From: [Ruminococcus] torques ATCC 27756
GTDB taxonomy: Bacteria > Bacillota > Clostridia > Lachnospirales > Lachnospiraceae
Assembly: GCF_000153925.1 (NCBI RefSeq)
Contig: NZ_DS264356.1
Coordinates: forward strand, 64,713 to 128,712
DNA length: 64,000 nt
Direction: 5' to 3'
The notes under the pieces were generated by a model. That model was not told where the DNA came from and ran no database searches. It worked only from the letters and a program-made list of their open reading frames with translations. Within the stretch, counting starts at the first letter, position 1. Each line of letters starts with the position of its first letter. A program made the position numbers and the translations under genes. Shown piece after piece: positions 1 to 7,676 of the stretch.

Positions 1-566
1 TCACTCACCTGATCCATCACAAACAGAGCATCTTGTCCGTCGCTGTACACAGGCTCATGCAGACTCATCGGCATCTGAATCGCATCAAGCGCATAGACGA
101 TCTCTTCCTTGGCAATCCCAATCTCTTCTGCGATTTCCTGAACGGTCGGCTCTTTCATATGCCGCTTTATATAACCTTCTTTTGCATAAATTGCCTTATA
201 AGCTGTATCGCGCAATGATCTGCTCACACGGATCGGACTGTTATCCCGCAAATATCGTCTGATCTCCCCTATGATCATAGGTACTGCATATGTGGAAAAT
301 TTCACCATGCGCCCCGGATCAAAATGATCTACTGCTTTCATCAGTCCGACACATCCTATCTGGAACAGATCATCCGCATTTTCACTGCTGTTTTCAAAAC
401 GTTTGATCACACTTAGAACAAGCCGCAGATTCCCTTTAATATACTTTTCCCGGGCTTCTTCATCCCCTGCTTTTATCCGCTCAAAAAGTTCTTCTTTTTC
501 CTCTTCTTTAAGAAGCGGAAGCTTCGCTGTATTTACCCCGCAAAGTTCTACCTTATTTACTGTCAT
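1..566 (-). CDS. sigG: RNA polymerase sporulation sigma factor SigG (C-terminus cut by window edge)
   Basis: Forespore-specific sigma-70 family factor that directs late gene expression inside the developing spore. The 188 visible residues begin MTVNKVELCGV and contain region 2 motifs NLRLVLSVIKRF, DDLFQVGCVGLMKAVD and KFSTYAVPMIIGEIRRYLRD, then PIRVSRSLRDTAYKA. These match SigG rather than SigF or SigE as I remember them. The ATG at 566 has a GGGAGG ribosome site 9 bases upstream. Just before that site lies a 6-bp hairpin (582-596). A sigma-F/G-like promoter may lie further upstream (GTTTA ... GGAATAT on the minus strand), but the match is weak. The region 4 half of the gene lies beyond position 1. 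Confidence 0.93.
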   Translation of the reverse strand, partial: MTVNKVELCGVNTAKLPLLKEEEKEELFERIKAGDEEAREKYIKGNLRLVLSVIKRFENSSENADDLFQIGCVGLMKAVDHFDPGRMVKFSTYAVPMIIGEIRRYLRDNSPIRVSRSLRDTAYKAIYAKEGYIKRHMKEPTVQEIAEEIGIAKEEIVYALDAIQMPMSLHEPVYSDGQDALFVMDQVS

Positions 567-581
567 CACAACAATCCTCCC

Positions 582-596
582 AAGTAGTTTCTACTT
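582..596 (-). promoter_or_regulatory. small hairpin abutting the sigG ribosome site
   Basis: AAGTAG and CTACTT form a perfect 6-bp stem with a 3-base loop, ending directly against the GGGAGG ribosome site of sigG. It could tune ribosome access. The stem does not itself include the Shine-Dalgarno bases. Confidence 0.4.
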
Positions 597-705
597 AGAA
601 GAATTCTCATTCAATAAGAAAGATATTCCGATTCCCGCAAATTTTTATAAACTTTTAGTCCTTGACAAAATCATCTTTTTTTGTATTTCCCGTCACGCAG
701 ACCAT

Positions 706-2310
706 TTAGTCTTCCCATTTATCGGAAAGATTATTGATCTGTGTTTCAAATTTTGCCTTATCTTTATTAGAAAGTCCTTCATTTTTGTAAATAATATCAA
801 GCAGACGTCTGCCTGCTGCCACAAGCCGTTCAAAAGCAGAGTCTGATTTCCGCCGTGCCGCTTTCTTTGCTTTGACCGGAACGCGCACTCCTTCGTTCAC
901 GATCTCATTCTTCAAAAGGTCCGCTTCACAGCAAGGGTAAGGCGCCCATGCAGAATACCCGAACTTTTCCTCTACCGTATGTGCAAACTCTTCTGTCACC
1001 GTATCTTCTCCATGTACGACAAACACTCTCTCAATCGGACTGACAAACGCCCCAATCCATGAAAGCAGCCCGTTCATATCCGCATGACCGCTTACCCCGT
1101 GTAAGCTTTCGATATGCGCATGAACTTCAATCGGCTCTCCAAACAGTTTTACATTCTTTTCTCCTTCAATCAGACTTCGTCCGAGAGTTCCGTTTGCCTG
1201 ATATCCCACAAACAGGATCGTACATTCCGGACGCCAAAGATTATGCTTCAAATGATGACGGATACGACCTGCATCGCACATTCCCGATGCGGATATAATC
1301 ACTTTCGGTTTCTCGATAAAATTGATCATCTTGGAATCATCGCTCGTTGTCGATATGTGAAGCCCGGGAAATACAAGAGGATTTATTCCGGCATTGACAA
1401 GCTCCATTGCCTCTTTATCAAAACAATCCCGCATATTCATTGTAAATACTTTCGTCGCTTCGATCGCCAACGGACTATCCAGGTACACGTCAAAATCTTC
1501 GTATTCCGGAAGCAGATGCTTTTCTTTGATCTCACGGATAAAATAAAGCATCTCCTGTGTCCTTCCGACTGCAAAGGAAGGAATGACAACATTACCTCCT
1601 CTGTCAAATGTCTCCTTGATAATGCGGGTAAACTCTCCCAGATAATCCGGTTTCTCGGCAGTATGTATCCGGTTTCCGTAAGTAGACTCCACTACGATAT
1701 AATCTGCCGAATCTGTGTAGCTTGGATCTTTTATGATCGGCTGATCTACATTTCCGATATCCCCCGAAAAGACGATCTTCTTCGTCACATCACCTTCTGT
1801 TGCCCAGACTTCGATACTGGCCGATCCAAGCAGATGTCCGACATCGGTAAAACGAATCTGTATCCCATCGCAGATCGTGATCCTTTCCCCATACCCGCAC
1901 GGCACGAGCAGTTCAATCGCATCCAACGCATCCTGCATCACATACACGGGCTCAAATTCCGGTTTTCCTGCCCTTCTGCCTTTCCTGTTTCGCCATTCTG
2001 CCTCAAACTCCTGAATATGAGCGCTGTCACGAAGCATGATATTACATAGATCGGCAGTTGCAAATGTTGTGAAAATCTGACCTTTAAATCCGTTTTTTGC
2101 CAATTTCGGCAGCATTCCCGAATGATCGATATGTGCATGAGTCAAAAATACATAGTCAATCTCATTTTCCGGAATCGGAAGTCCCGGATTTTCATACAGA
2201 TCCGGTCCTTGTTCCATTCCGCAGTCTATCAAGATATTTTTTCCTGCCGCTTGAAGAAAATGACAGCTTCCCGTAACTTCATGAGCTGCCCCGACAAATG
2301 TAAGCTTCAT
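706..2310 (-). CDS. MBL-fold/beta-CASP hydrolase (CPSF/Ysh1-like RNase family)
   Basis: Predicted zinc-dependent metallo-beta-lactamase fold nuclease of the beta-CASP group, which acts on RNA in the cytoplasm. The 534-residue protein starts MKLTFVGAAHEVTGSCHFL, has the HAHIDHSGMLP zinc motif near residue 60, a second-shell GDIGN, and the beta-CASP part with GGNVVIPSFAVGRTQEML, ISASGMCDAGRI and SGHADMNGL near the C-terminus. Members of this family (COG1236) are common in clostridia but are distinct from RNase J. A GTG 21 bases upstream is in frame, but it overlaps the only purine-rich ribosome site, so the ATG at 2310 is preferred. The true RNA substrate cannot be read from sequence. Confidence 0.85.
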   Translation of the reverse strand: MKLTFVGAAHEVTGSCHFLQAAGKNILIDCGMEQGPDLYENPGLPIPENEIDYVFLTHAHIDHSGMLPKLAKNGFKGQIFTTFATADLCNIMLRDSAHIQEFEAEWRNRKGRRAGKPEFEPVYVMQDALDAIELLVPCGYGERITICDGIQIRFTDVGHLLGSASIEVWATEGDVTKKIVFSGDIGNVDQPIIKDPSYTDSADYIVVESTYGNRIHTAEKPDYLGEFTRIIKETFDRGGNVVIPSFAVGRTQEMLYFIREIKEKHLLPEYEDFDVYLDSPLAIEATKVFTMNMRDCFDKEAMELVNAGINPLVFPGLHISTTSDDSKMINFIEKPKVIISASGMCDAGRIRHHLKHNLWRPECTILFVGYQANGTLGRSLIEGEKNVKLFGEPIEVHAHIESLHGVSGHADMNGLLSWIGAFVSPIERVFVVHGEDTVTEEFAHTVEEKFGYSAWAPYPCCEADLLKNEIVNEGVRVPVKAKKAARRKSDSAFERLVAAGRRLLDIIYKNEGLSNKDKAKFETQINNLSDKWED

Positions 2311-2416
2311 AAGTCCACCATCCCTTTTCACTTTTCTTCTATTGTAACATCATTTGCAAAAATATAAAGTAAATTTCTGAAAAAACTCCTTCAAAAGCAT
2401 ACTTTATTTGTAAACT

Positions 2417-3031
2417 TTAATAGTATATGAGACCTTCCTCTTTAATTATGATATCCTTTCCTTTTATTTCCACTACGGAAACAGCACAGTTTTTCGGCAC
2501 TTTATATTTCCAAAAATCTTTTATCTGCATATTTCCTTTTATCCGGTTCAACAAAGCTGTCATGGCCGCTCCATGGGTTGAAATCAAAATATGACTGTCT
2601 TTCAAATCCTCCCGATCTGCAATTTCCGACAAAAAGCAGCCTGTTCTTTCATATAATTCACTGATCGACTCTGCTCCTTCAGAAGGAACATAGTTTTCCG
2701 TATCTGTAAAAAAGCGCTGAAACGCTTCGCTCCCCGGATCTGTGATTTCCCCACGGAACTTCATTCCTTCACACTTTCCGAAACAAATCTCCTCAATGCG
2801 TTTTTCTTCAACCAGAGGAATTTCTCTTTCCCCAAGTATGATCTGCGCCGTCTCTTTCGCCCGGATCAAAGGGCTTGTATAACAAAAATCGATGCGGACG
2901 TCCTTCATCCCTTCTGCAGTCGCTTCCGCAAGATACCTGCCCCTTTCATTCAACGGAATATCCGTACGTCCCTGAACTTTTCCCGCCTTATTCCAATCTG
3001 TTTCCCCATGACGAACAATATAAAGCAGCAT
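2417..3031 (-). CDS. histidine phosphatase family protein (phosphoglycerate-mutase-like)
   Basis: 204-residue cytosolic phosphatase of the histidine phosphatase superfamily. The catalytic RHG triplet is in VRHGETDWN at residues 7-15. The second Arg-Glu pair is in YTSPLIRAKETAQ, and the late His is in LISTHGAAMTALL. The length fits the CobC/GpmB-like phosphatases, which usually act on small phosphorylated metabolites. No cobalamin genes are nearby, so a CobC role is not supported. It sits alone, divergent from luxS, and the substrate is unknown. Confidence 0.85.
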   Translation of the reverse strand: MLLYIVRHGETDWNKAGKVQGRTDIPLNERGRYLAEATAEGMKDVRIDFCYTSPLIRAKETAQIILGEREIPLVEEKRIEEICFGKCEGMKFRGEITDPGSEAFQRFFTDTENYVPSEGAESISELYERTGCFLSEIADREDLKDSHILISTHGAAMTALLNRIKGNMQIKDFWKYKVPKNCAVSVVEIKGKDIIIKEEGLIYY

Positions 3032-3174
3032 TTCTTTTCTCTCCTTCTCTTTTTTCTTATCCGCTTTTTGTATATTGCAGATTTTTTATTATTTTTCACA
3101 TTTTCCCACTATGATCAATAGATCTTTTTTCCGATCCCTTACCCTTTTCCGCCTTCTTTTATCAACTTTCTCTC

Positions 3175-3203
3175 TTGTCTTTTTTCACGGTCATGTCTAT
3201 AAT
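3175..3203 (+). promoter_or_regulatory. luxS promoter
   Basis: A -35 TTGTCT (3175-3180) and a perfect -10 TATAAT (3198-3203) are separated by 17 bases, about 85 bases before the luxS start. No SAM riboswitch or T-box-like fold was recognised in the leader. The rest of the 255-base gap (3032-3286) is AT-rich and shows nothing else clear. Confidence 0.6.
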
Positions 3204-3286
3204 AACGATGTTGCATCATAACACTTACATAAAAGATTAAAAAATCAGGGCGTATGGCTCAACAAACATAAGAAAGGAACATCAAT

Positions 3287-3766
3287 ATGAATAAAATCAC
3301 AAGTTTTACGATCGATCACATCCGCCTCATTCCCGGAATCTATGTATCAAGAAAAGACTCTGTCAACGGTCATATCATCACGACATTTGACATCCGAATG
3401 ACAAGCCCGAATGATGAACCTGTCATGAATACTGCCGAAATCCACACAATCGAACATCTGGGCGCCACATTTCTCCGCAACCATGAAGTATATAAAGATC
3501 AGGTGATCTACTTTGGTCCTATGGGATGCAGAACCGGTTTCTATCTTCTTCTTGCAGATGATCTGACTTCTTCTGAGATCTTACCTCTTATGAAAGAAAT
3601 GTTTTCTTTTATCGCGTCTTTTAAGGGAGAAGTCCCTGGAGCATCTGCCAAAGACTGCGGAAATTATCTTGATATGAATCTTCCGATGGCAAACTTCCTT
3701 GCCCGAAAATTTCTTGAAGAAGTATTGACGGATATTCGGGAAGAACAACTGAATTATCCGGTCTGA
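3287..3766 (+). CDS. luxS: S-ribosylhomocysteine lyase LuxS
   Basis: Cleaves S-ribosylhomocysteine to homocysteine and DPD, the precursor of autoinducer-2, in the activated methyl cycle. At 159 residues it is the usual length. The metal site HTIEH (His53, His57) and Cys124 in AKDCGN are present, together with catalytic Cys81 in GPMGCRTGF. An AAGGAA ribosome site precedes the ATG. It is monocistronic: its own promoter lies upstream and a strong hairpin terminator follows. No pfs (SAH nucleosidase) gene is next to it. Confidence 0.97.
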   Translation: MNKITSFTIDHIRLIPGIYVSRKDSVNGHIITTFDIRMTSPNDEPVMNTAEIHTIEHLGATFLRNHEVYKDQVIYFGPMGCRTGFYLLLADDLTSSEILPLMKEMFSFIASFKGEVPGASAKDCGNYLDMNLPMANFLARKFLEEVLTDIREEQLNYPV

Positions 3767-3774
3767 TAAATATT

Positions 3775-3804
3775 AAATAAGCCGTTTTTTAACGGCTTAT
3801 TTTT
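3775..3804 (+). terminator. luxS terminator
   Basis: A perfect 12-bp stem (3775-3786 with 3791-3802) with a TTTT loop and a following T-run. The reverse orientation also ends in a T-rich arm, so it may serve the converging gene that ends at 3812. Confidence 0.88.
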
Positions 3805-3811
3805 ATATCTT

Positions 3812-4345
3812 TCATTTCTTTTTCAATATTTCCCGGCGAACATAGCAAAACACTGTCTCTTCCCCTTGTTCCGCAAGCATATGCAAAAGTTTTTCCAAAA
3901 GTTTCCTCGTATCTTTATGCATCATATCTCCCGCTTTTCCACTGTTATAATATATCAGTGGATCGCTGTCTTTGTATGCTGCTCCTTTATATACTTTACA
4001 TGCCGCGATCCGATCCATAAACATCTCTACGACGTATCTGACCGGCATCTTCATTCCTACCAGTTTCCCTTCTCCGTGAGAATCATAATCAAGCCAGTAT
4101 TCATAATGATGCTTATTTCTTCCTTTGTGATGAAGCCATGCAGAAGAATACCCTTTGTCTTCCCGTTCTGCATTATTCGGACTTCTTGTTCCCTGATAAT
4201 ACCTGCATCCGACTCGAAATTCCGTCCATCCATATTTAGACAAATCATGAAGAAGTCCCTGCCGATACAAACCTACGCGAAAACATTCCTGCATAACGAG
4301 AATTTTATGTTTTGTGATCGTTTGAAAATGTTTGATCGCTTTCAT
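3812..4345 (-). CDS. DUF5662-like protein of unknown function
   Basis: 177-residue soluble protein, highly basic near the N-terminus (MKAIKHFQTITKHK). It is rich in conserved-looking His, Asp and Tyr clusters: LLHDLSKYG, AWLHHKGRNKHHYEYWLDY and MPVRYVVEMFMDR. The HD and HHKGRNKHH patterns resemble a metal-binding all-alpha fold of the HD-phosphohydrolase kind. I place it in the DUF5662 family from memory of this pattern. The upstream gene's TAA stop (4351) is followed five bases later by this ATG (4345), with an AGGAG site inside that gene's end, so the two are translationally coupled. The biochemical role is unknown. Confidence 0.7.
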   Translation of the reverse strand: MKAIKHFQTITKHKILVMQECFRVGLYRQGLLHDLSKYGWTEFRVGCRYYQGTRSPNNAEREDKGYSSAWLHHKGRNKHHYEYWLDYDSHGEGKLVGMKMPVRYVVEMFMDRIAACKVYKGAAYKDSDPLIYYNSGKAGDMMHKDTRKLLEKLLHMLAEQGEETVFCYVRREILKKK

Positions 4346-4350
4346 ATTCT

Positions 4351-6189
4351 TTACTCCTGTCTGCATTTCTTTTCTTTTTCGGCATCAGACGTTACTATAT
4401 CTGTTTTTTCTGTTTCCGAAACAGATTTCTTCTCCGCGGTCTTACCTTTGGAGTGAAAATTTGTATTCCGTAACTCTGTTTTATCTTCCTCGCAGCTTAT
4501 AAGAACTGCAATACTCCGCTCTCTGATCTCGATACGTTTCTGATCTTCCAATTTTATACTCTTTGACAGAACGCCTCTGTCCGTATCCAACGCCAAATGC
4601 CAGCATTTTCCTTTTCCCGGAGATGGAAGCGCATAACTATGAGGAAGCCAGTGCATATTATAAGCGACAAAGCAATCACAGTCTCCAACGCCTGCTCCTG
4701 AATACATAACGCCCAACTGGCGGCTTGACACTTCGTTTTTTACCTGCCATGCATTTTCTCCGTGATAAGAGACATCCGGCATTCCACATGCCGTACGATC
4801 CATTCCTTTTAACGGTTCTTTCTGACACAAACACGGATGATTTTTCCGAAATGTAATCAACGCTTTTACGTAATCAAACAATCCTCTGTCAGACTTAAGC
4901 CTGCTCCAGTCAAGCCACCCCGTTGCATTATCCTGACAATAAACGTTATTATTTCCTTTCTGCGTATTGTAAAATTCATCTCCCGACAAAAGACACGGTG
5001 TTCCCTGCGCCAACAACAACAAAAGAAACGCATTTCTGATCTGACTTTTCCGCAGATTCACAACACTTCTTTTACGGCTCTGTCCCTCTGCGCCGCAATT
5101 CCAACTATAATTATAGTCAGGACCGTCTGTATTATTTTCTCCATTTTCTTCGTTATGTTTGCAGTCATATGATACAAGGTCTCTCAATGTAAAACCGGTC
5201 TGCGCTGTAATATAGTTACATTTTCCGTCCGAAGCGCTATTGTGACCAAGTGATGAGATCACATCATTAACCATATTCTCATCGCCTTTTAAAAAACGGC
5301 GCATCACATTTTGAAACCCGTCATCTTTGCGCATCAAACGAATACCTTTCAAAAAAGGATCTTTATTTAAAAGTTCCCATGAAACGATATAAGGATTGAC
5401 CACAAACCCGTCCACATGATACTCCATCATGTAAAAGCGCAGACACTCCGCCGCTTCTTGCTCGGAAATTCCCGCAGCAAACGGCATTTCCAAAACAACC
5501 TCTATGTCTGCCTTGTGACATGCTTTTACCATATCTTTCAACTCGCGCACAGCACATCCGTCCGAAGAATATGCCTCCTTCGGCGCAAAATAAAACGCCG
5601 GACCATATCCCCAATAATTAATCTTTGTTTTTGCACACTCATCAAACTCATAAATCGGCATGCACTGGATCTGGTTCACCCCAAGTTCTTTCAGATAAGG
5701 AATCTTTTCGATCACCCCTTGATACGTTCCTCTATGCAGCACTTTTGAGGAACTGTGCTTTGTAAAGCCCCTCACATGGATACTGTATGAAACTACTTCA
5801 TTCCATGGATGCCGAATCGGGCGATCTTCGCCCCAATCATAATCTGAAACTTGTATTTTCGCCCGTACGCCATGTTTATCATCGTTCTGCCGTTTTCCAA
5901 ATACTTCCCTTCCTGCAATTTCTTTTGCGTATGGATCTGTACATACCTTTCCATCGATCAAAAAGTTATATTCGTATTTTTCAGGATCAATTTCTTCTAC
6001 ACTTAGGAAACGTACCTCTCCTATGCCTTCTTCCTCCGGCATGTCAAAGCAGACTTCCGGCTTTGTGTTTCCTTCTCTGTAAAGCAGAAGTTCACACGTT
6101 TTTCCCATCGGAACCTGCACAGAAAAATTCACTTTTCTTTCTTTTGCAGCCGCTCCGAACGGAAGCGGACTTCCTTCTGTTTTTCTCAT
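4351..6189 (-). CDS. GlgX/isoamylase-like GH13 protein, catalytically degenerate
   Basis: 612-residue protein with an N-terminal CBM48-like beta-sandwich (about 1-125) and a GH13 barrel of the glycogen-debranching type. Recognisable family landmarks are PWNEVVSYSIHVRGFTKH, NYWGYGPAFYFAP, VMRRFLKGDENMV, NYITAQTGFTLRDLVSY and GTPCLLSGDEF. The active site is gone. Region I reads VVLEMPFAA where DVVYNH is usual. Region II reads VDGFVVNPY, so Asn265 replaces the nucleophile Asp. The stretch that should hold the acid Glu (IAEPWD...) is deleted between IRLM and RKDDGF. The region IV HD pair is Gln-Thr. The frame is intact over 1.8 kb, so this is a conserved pseudoenzyme rather than decay. It lies 15 bases after the sugar-binding lipoprotein gene, probably co-transcribed. 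Carbohydrate binding or regulation is inferred. Confidence 0.85.
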   Translation of the reverse strand: MRKTEGSPLPFGAAAKERKVNFSVQVPMGKTCELLLYREGNTKPEVCFDMPEEEGIGEVRFLSVEEIDPEKYEYNFLIDGKVCTDPYAKEIAGREVFGKRQNDDKHGVRAKIQVSDYDWGEDRPIRHPWNEVVSYSIHVRGFTKHSSSKVLHRGTYQGVIEKIPYLKELGVNQIQCMPIYEFDECAKTKINYWGYGPAFYFAPKEAYSSDGCAVRELKDMVKACHKADIEVVLEMPFAAGISEQEAAECLRFYMMEYHVDGFVVNPYIVSWELLNKDPFLKGIRLMRKDDGFQNVMRRFLKGDENMVNDVISSLGHNSASDGKCNYITAQTGFTLRDLVSYDCKHNEENGENNTDGPDYNYSWNCGAEGQSRKRSVVNLRKSQIRNAFLLLLLAQGTPCLLSGDEFYNTQKGNNNVYCQDNATGWLDWSRLKSDRGLFDYVKALITFRKNHPCLCQKEPLKGMDRTACGMPDVSYHGENAWQVKNEVSSRQLGVMYSGAGVGDCDCFVAYNMHWLPHSYALPSPGKGKCWHLALDTDRGVLSKSIKLEDQKRIEIRERSIAVLISCEEDKTELRNTNFHSKGKTAEKKSVSETEKTDIVTSDAEKEKKCRQE

Positions 6190-6204
6190 ATTCCGTTTCC
6201 TTTC

Positions 6205-7194
6205 TTACTGCCAGCCATCTGTTCCGTATATCTCTACATTCTCTTTATTTATAAAAAATGTTTCGATCAAAACCTCTTCTTCATAGGAACCGTCATCTAA
6301 AATTGCATCTGCGGTCTTTACGGCAATTTTTCCTTCAATAATCGGAGAGCGTGCTCCAATTCCCGCCATCGCTCCTTCCTGAGCCAAAAGCGCTGCCTTT
6401 GCCGCCGGAGAACCGCCAATACTATAGATGAGAATATCGTTTTTTCCACTCTCTTTCACAGTCGCGCGAACCGCTTCAGCCATCTGATCATCTGCACACA
6501 TAATAACTTCAACCTTTGTACCTGATGACAAAATTTCATTCAATTCTTTTGTCATCCCATCTGTCTGAGCGCCGTCAACACGCTTAACAACTTCAAATCC
6601 TCCGTTTTTGATCTTTTCTTCAAATCCTGAAATTCCTTCGCTTAAGTTTTGGTCTGCCTTATCCTCCACAATGACGAGCTTTCCTCCGTCAGGCATCTTC
6701 TCTTTCAAATCTTCTCCGCACACTTTTCCTGCATTATAATTGTCCGAACTGATAAACGCTTTCGCCAGGTCGCGTTCTTTCACTTGAGTTTCAAGTAAGA
6801 TAACCGGAATATCCGCTTTGTCCAGAGCTTCTAAAGCCGGTGTGACAGCATCAGGATCAGATGCCGTAAGAAAAACAACGTCTGCTCCCTTATCAATCAT
6901 CTCCATAAGCTGTTCATTTTGTTTCACCGGATCATTCCCCGCATCACGCACAATAAACTGCCCTTTGTTTTGTTCTGCCTGAACCCCGATAGCATCTTTC
7001 AAAGCCATATAAAACGGATCTTTGAGATCCGCACAACTGTATCCGTACAAATAATCTTTCGCAGGTTCCACAGACTCTTCGTCTTCTTCTACAACCGGAT
7101 TATCTTCGGGTGTTCCTACATTTTTCTTGCAGCCTGATAAAAAAAGAACGGCAAATACCGTCAGCAATATAAATTCGATCACTCTTTTTTTCAT
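6205..7194 (-). CDS. sugar-binding lipoprotein (periplasmic-binding-protein type 1, RbsB-like)
   Basis: 329-residue exported protein. The signal peptide MKKRVIEFILLTVFAVLFLSGCKK ends in lipobox LSGC with lipidated Cys22, followed by an acidic linker (about 26-47) and a Peripla_BP_4 fold with YGYSCADLKDPFYMAL, GADVVFLTASDPDAV and GTKVEVIMCADDQMAEAV. It should bind a monosaccharide-like ligand outside the membrane. No permease or ATPase gene is adjacent. The partner downstream is the dead GlgX-like protein, so it may sense rather than import, or share a distant transporter. An AGGAG ribosome site and a strong promoter (7236-7263) precede it. Confidence 0.85.
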   Translation of the reverse strand: MKKRVIEFILLTVFAVLFLSGCKKNVGTPEDNPVVEEDEESVEPAKDYLYGYSCADLKDPFYMALKDAIGVQAEQNKGQFIVRDAGNDPVKQNEQLMEMIDKGADVVFLTASDPDAVTPALEALDKADIPVILLETQVKERDLAKAFISSDNYNAGKVCGEDLKEKMPDGGKLVIVEDKADQNLSEGISGFEEKIKNGGFEVVKRVDGAQTDGMTKELNEILSSGTKVEVIMCADDQMAEAVRATVKESGKNDILIYSIGGSPAAKAALLAQEGAMAGIGARSPIIEGKIAVKTADAILDDGSYEEEVLIETFFINKENVEIYGTDGWQ

Positions 7195-7235
7195 GTCGTC
7201 TCCTCTTTACCGTATAGGTTTTTTGTTCTTATTTT

Positions 7236-7263
7236 ATTCTACCTTGTTTCAAATGAATGTCAA
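7236..7263 (-). promoter_or_regulatory. promoter of the sugar-binding lipoprotein operon
   Basis: On the minus strand, consensus -35 TTGACA (7258-7263) and -10 TAGAAT (7236-7241) with a 16-base spacer, about 40 bases before the lipoprotein start. Confidence 0.75.
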
Positions 7264-7280
7264 TACAATCACGTTGCTTC

Positions 7281-7309
7281 TTGCTTTTTCTCTTTCTTTC
7301 TGATACCAT
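7281..7309 (+). promoter_or_regulatory. candidate promoter of the DUF1292 gene
   Basis: TTGCTT (7281-7286) and TACCAT (7304-7309) are 17 bases apart, divergent from and just beyond the lipoprotein promoter. The -10 is imperfect. Confidence 0.4.
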
Positions 7310-7348
7310 CTTATAAAACACACGATATGCAGATAAGGAGAAAATCAT

Positions 7349-7657
7349 ATGAATGAAAATGAAGCAATCACAGTTACACTGACACTTGAAAATGATGAAG
7401 AACTGGAATGTGCCGTTCTTTCCATCTTTGAAGCCGAAGAAAGAGAATACATCGCCCTTCTTCCGCTTGACGAAAACGGAGACAATGACGATGGACAAGT
7501 ATTTCTTTATCGTTTCATCGACAATGGCGAAGACGCAGAGCCGGATCTGGAAAACATCGAAGACGATCAGGAATTTGAACGTGTTTCAAATGCATTTAAT
7601 GAGTTGATGGAAGAACAGGATTTTGCGGATATAGATCTCGACGAGCTTGAGGACTGA
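7349..7657 (+). CDS. DUF1292 domain-containing protein
   Basis: Very acidic 102-residue protein of the DUF1292/YrzB family, which is widespread in Firmicutes and has no firm function. The beta-rich core ITVTLTLENDEELECAVLSI is followed by EREYIALLPLDE and a VFLYRF strand. The C-terminus is a run of Asp and Glu. The family is often next to yrvK/yrrM-type or alaS-region genes. Here it is a single gene on the plus strand with an AAGGAG site 7 bases before the ATG and a terminator inside the end of the converging helicase gene. Confidence 0.88.
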   Translation: MNENEAITVTLTLENDEELECAVLSIFEAEEREYIALLPLDENGDNDDGQVFLYRFIDNGEDAEPDLENIEDDQEFERVSNAFNELMEEQDFADIDLDELED

Positions 7658-7676
7658 TCTTTTCATCCGCTCATCC

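Noticed and set aside
1114-2049. 311-residue plus-strand frame
   Set aside because: Lies fully opposite the beta-CASP hydrolase gene, with no ribosome site and no recognisable motif.
3204-3286. possible SAM or T-box riboswitch before luxS
   Set aside because: The leader is short and AT-rich, with none of the conserved cores.
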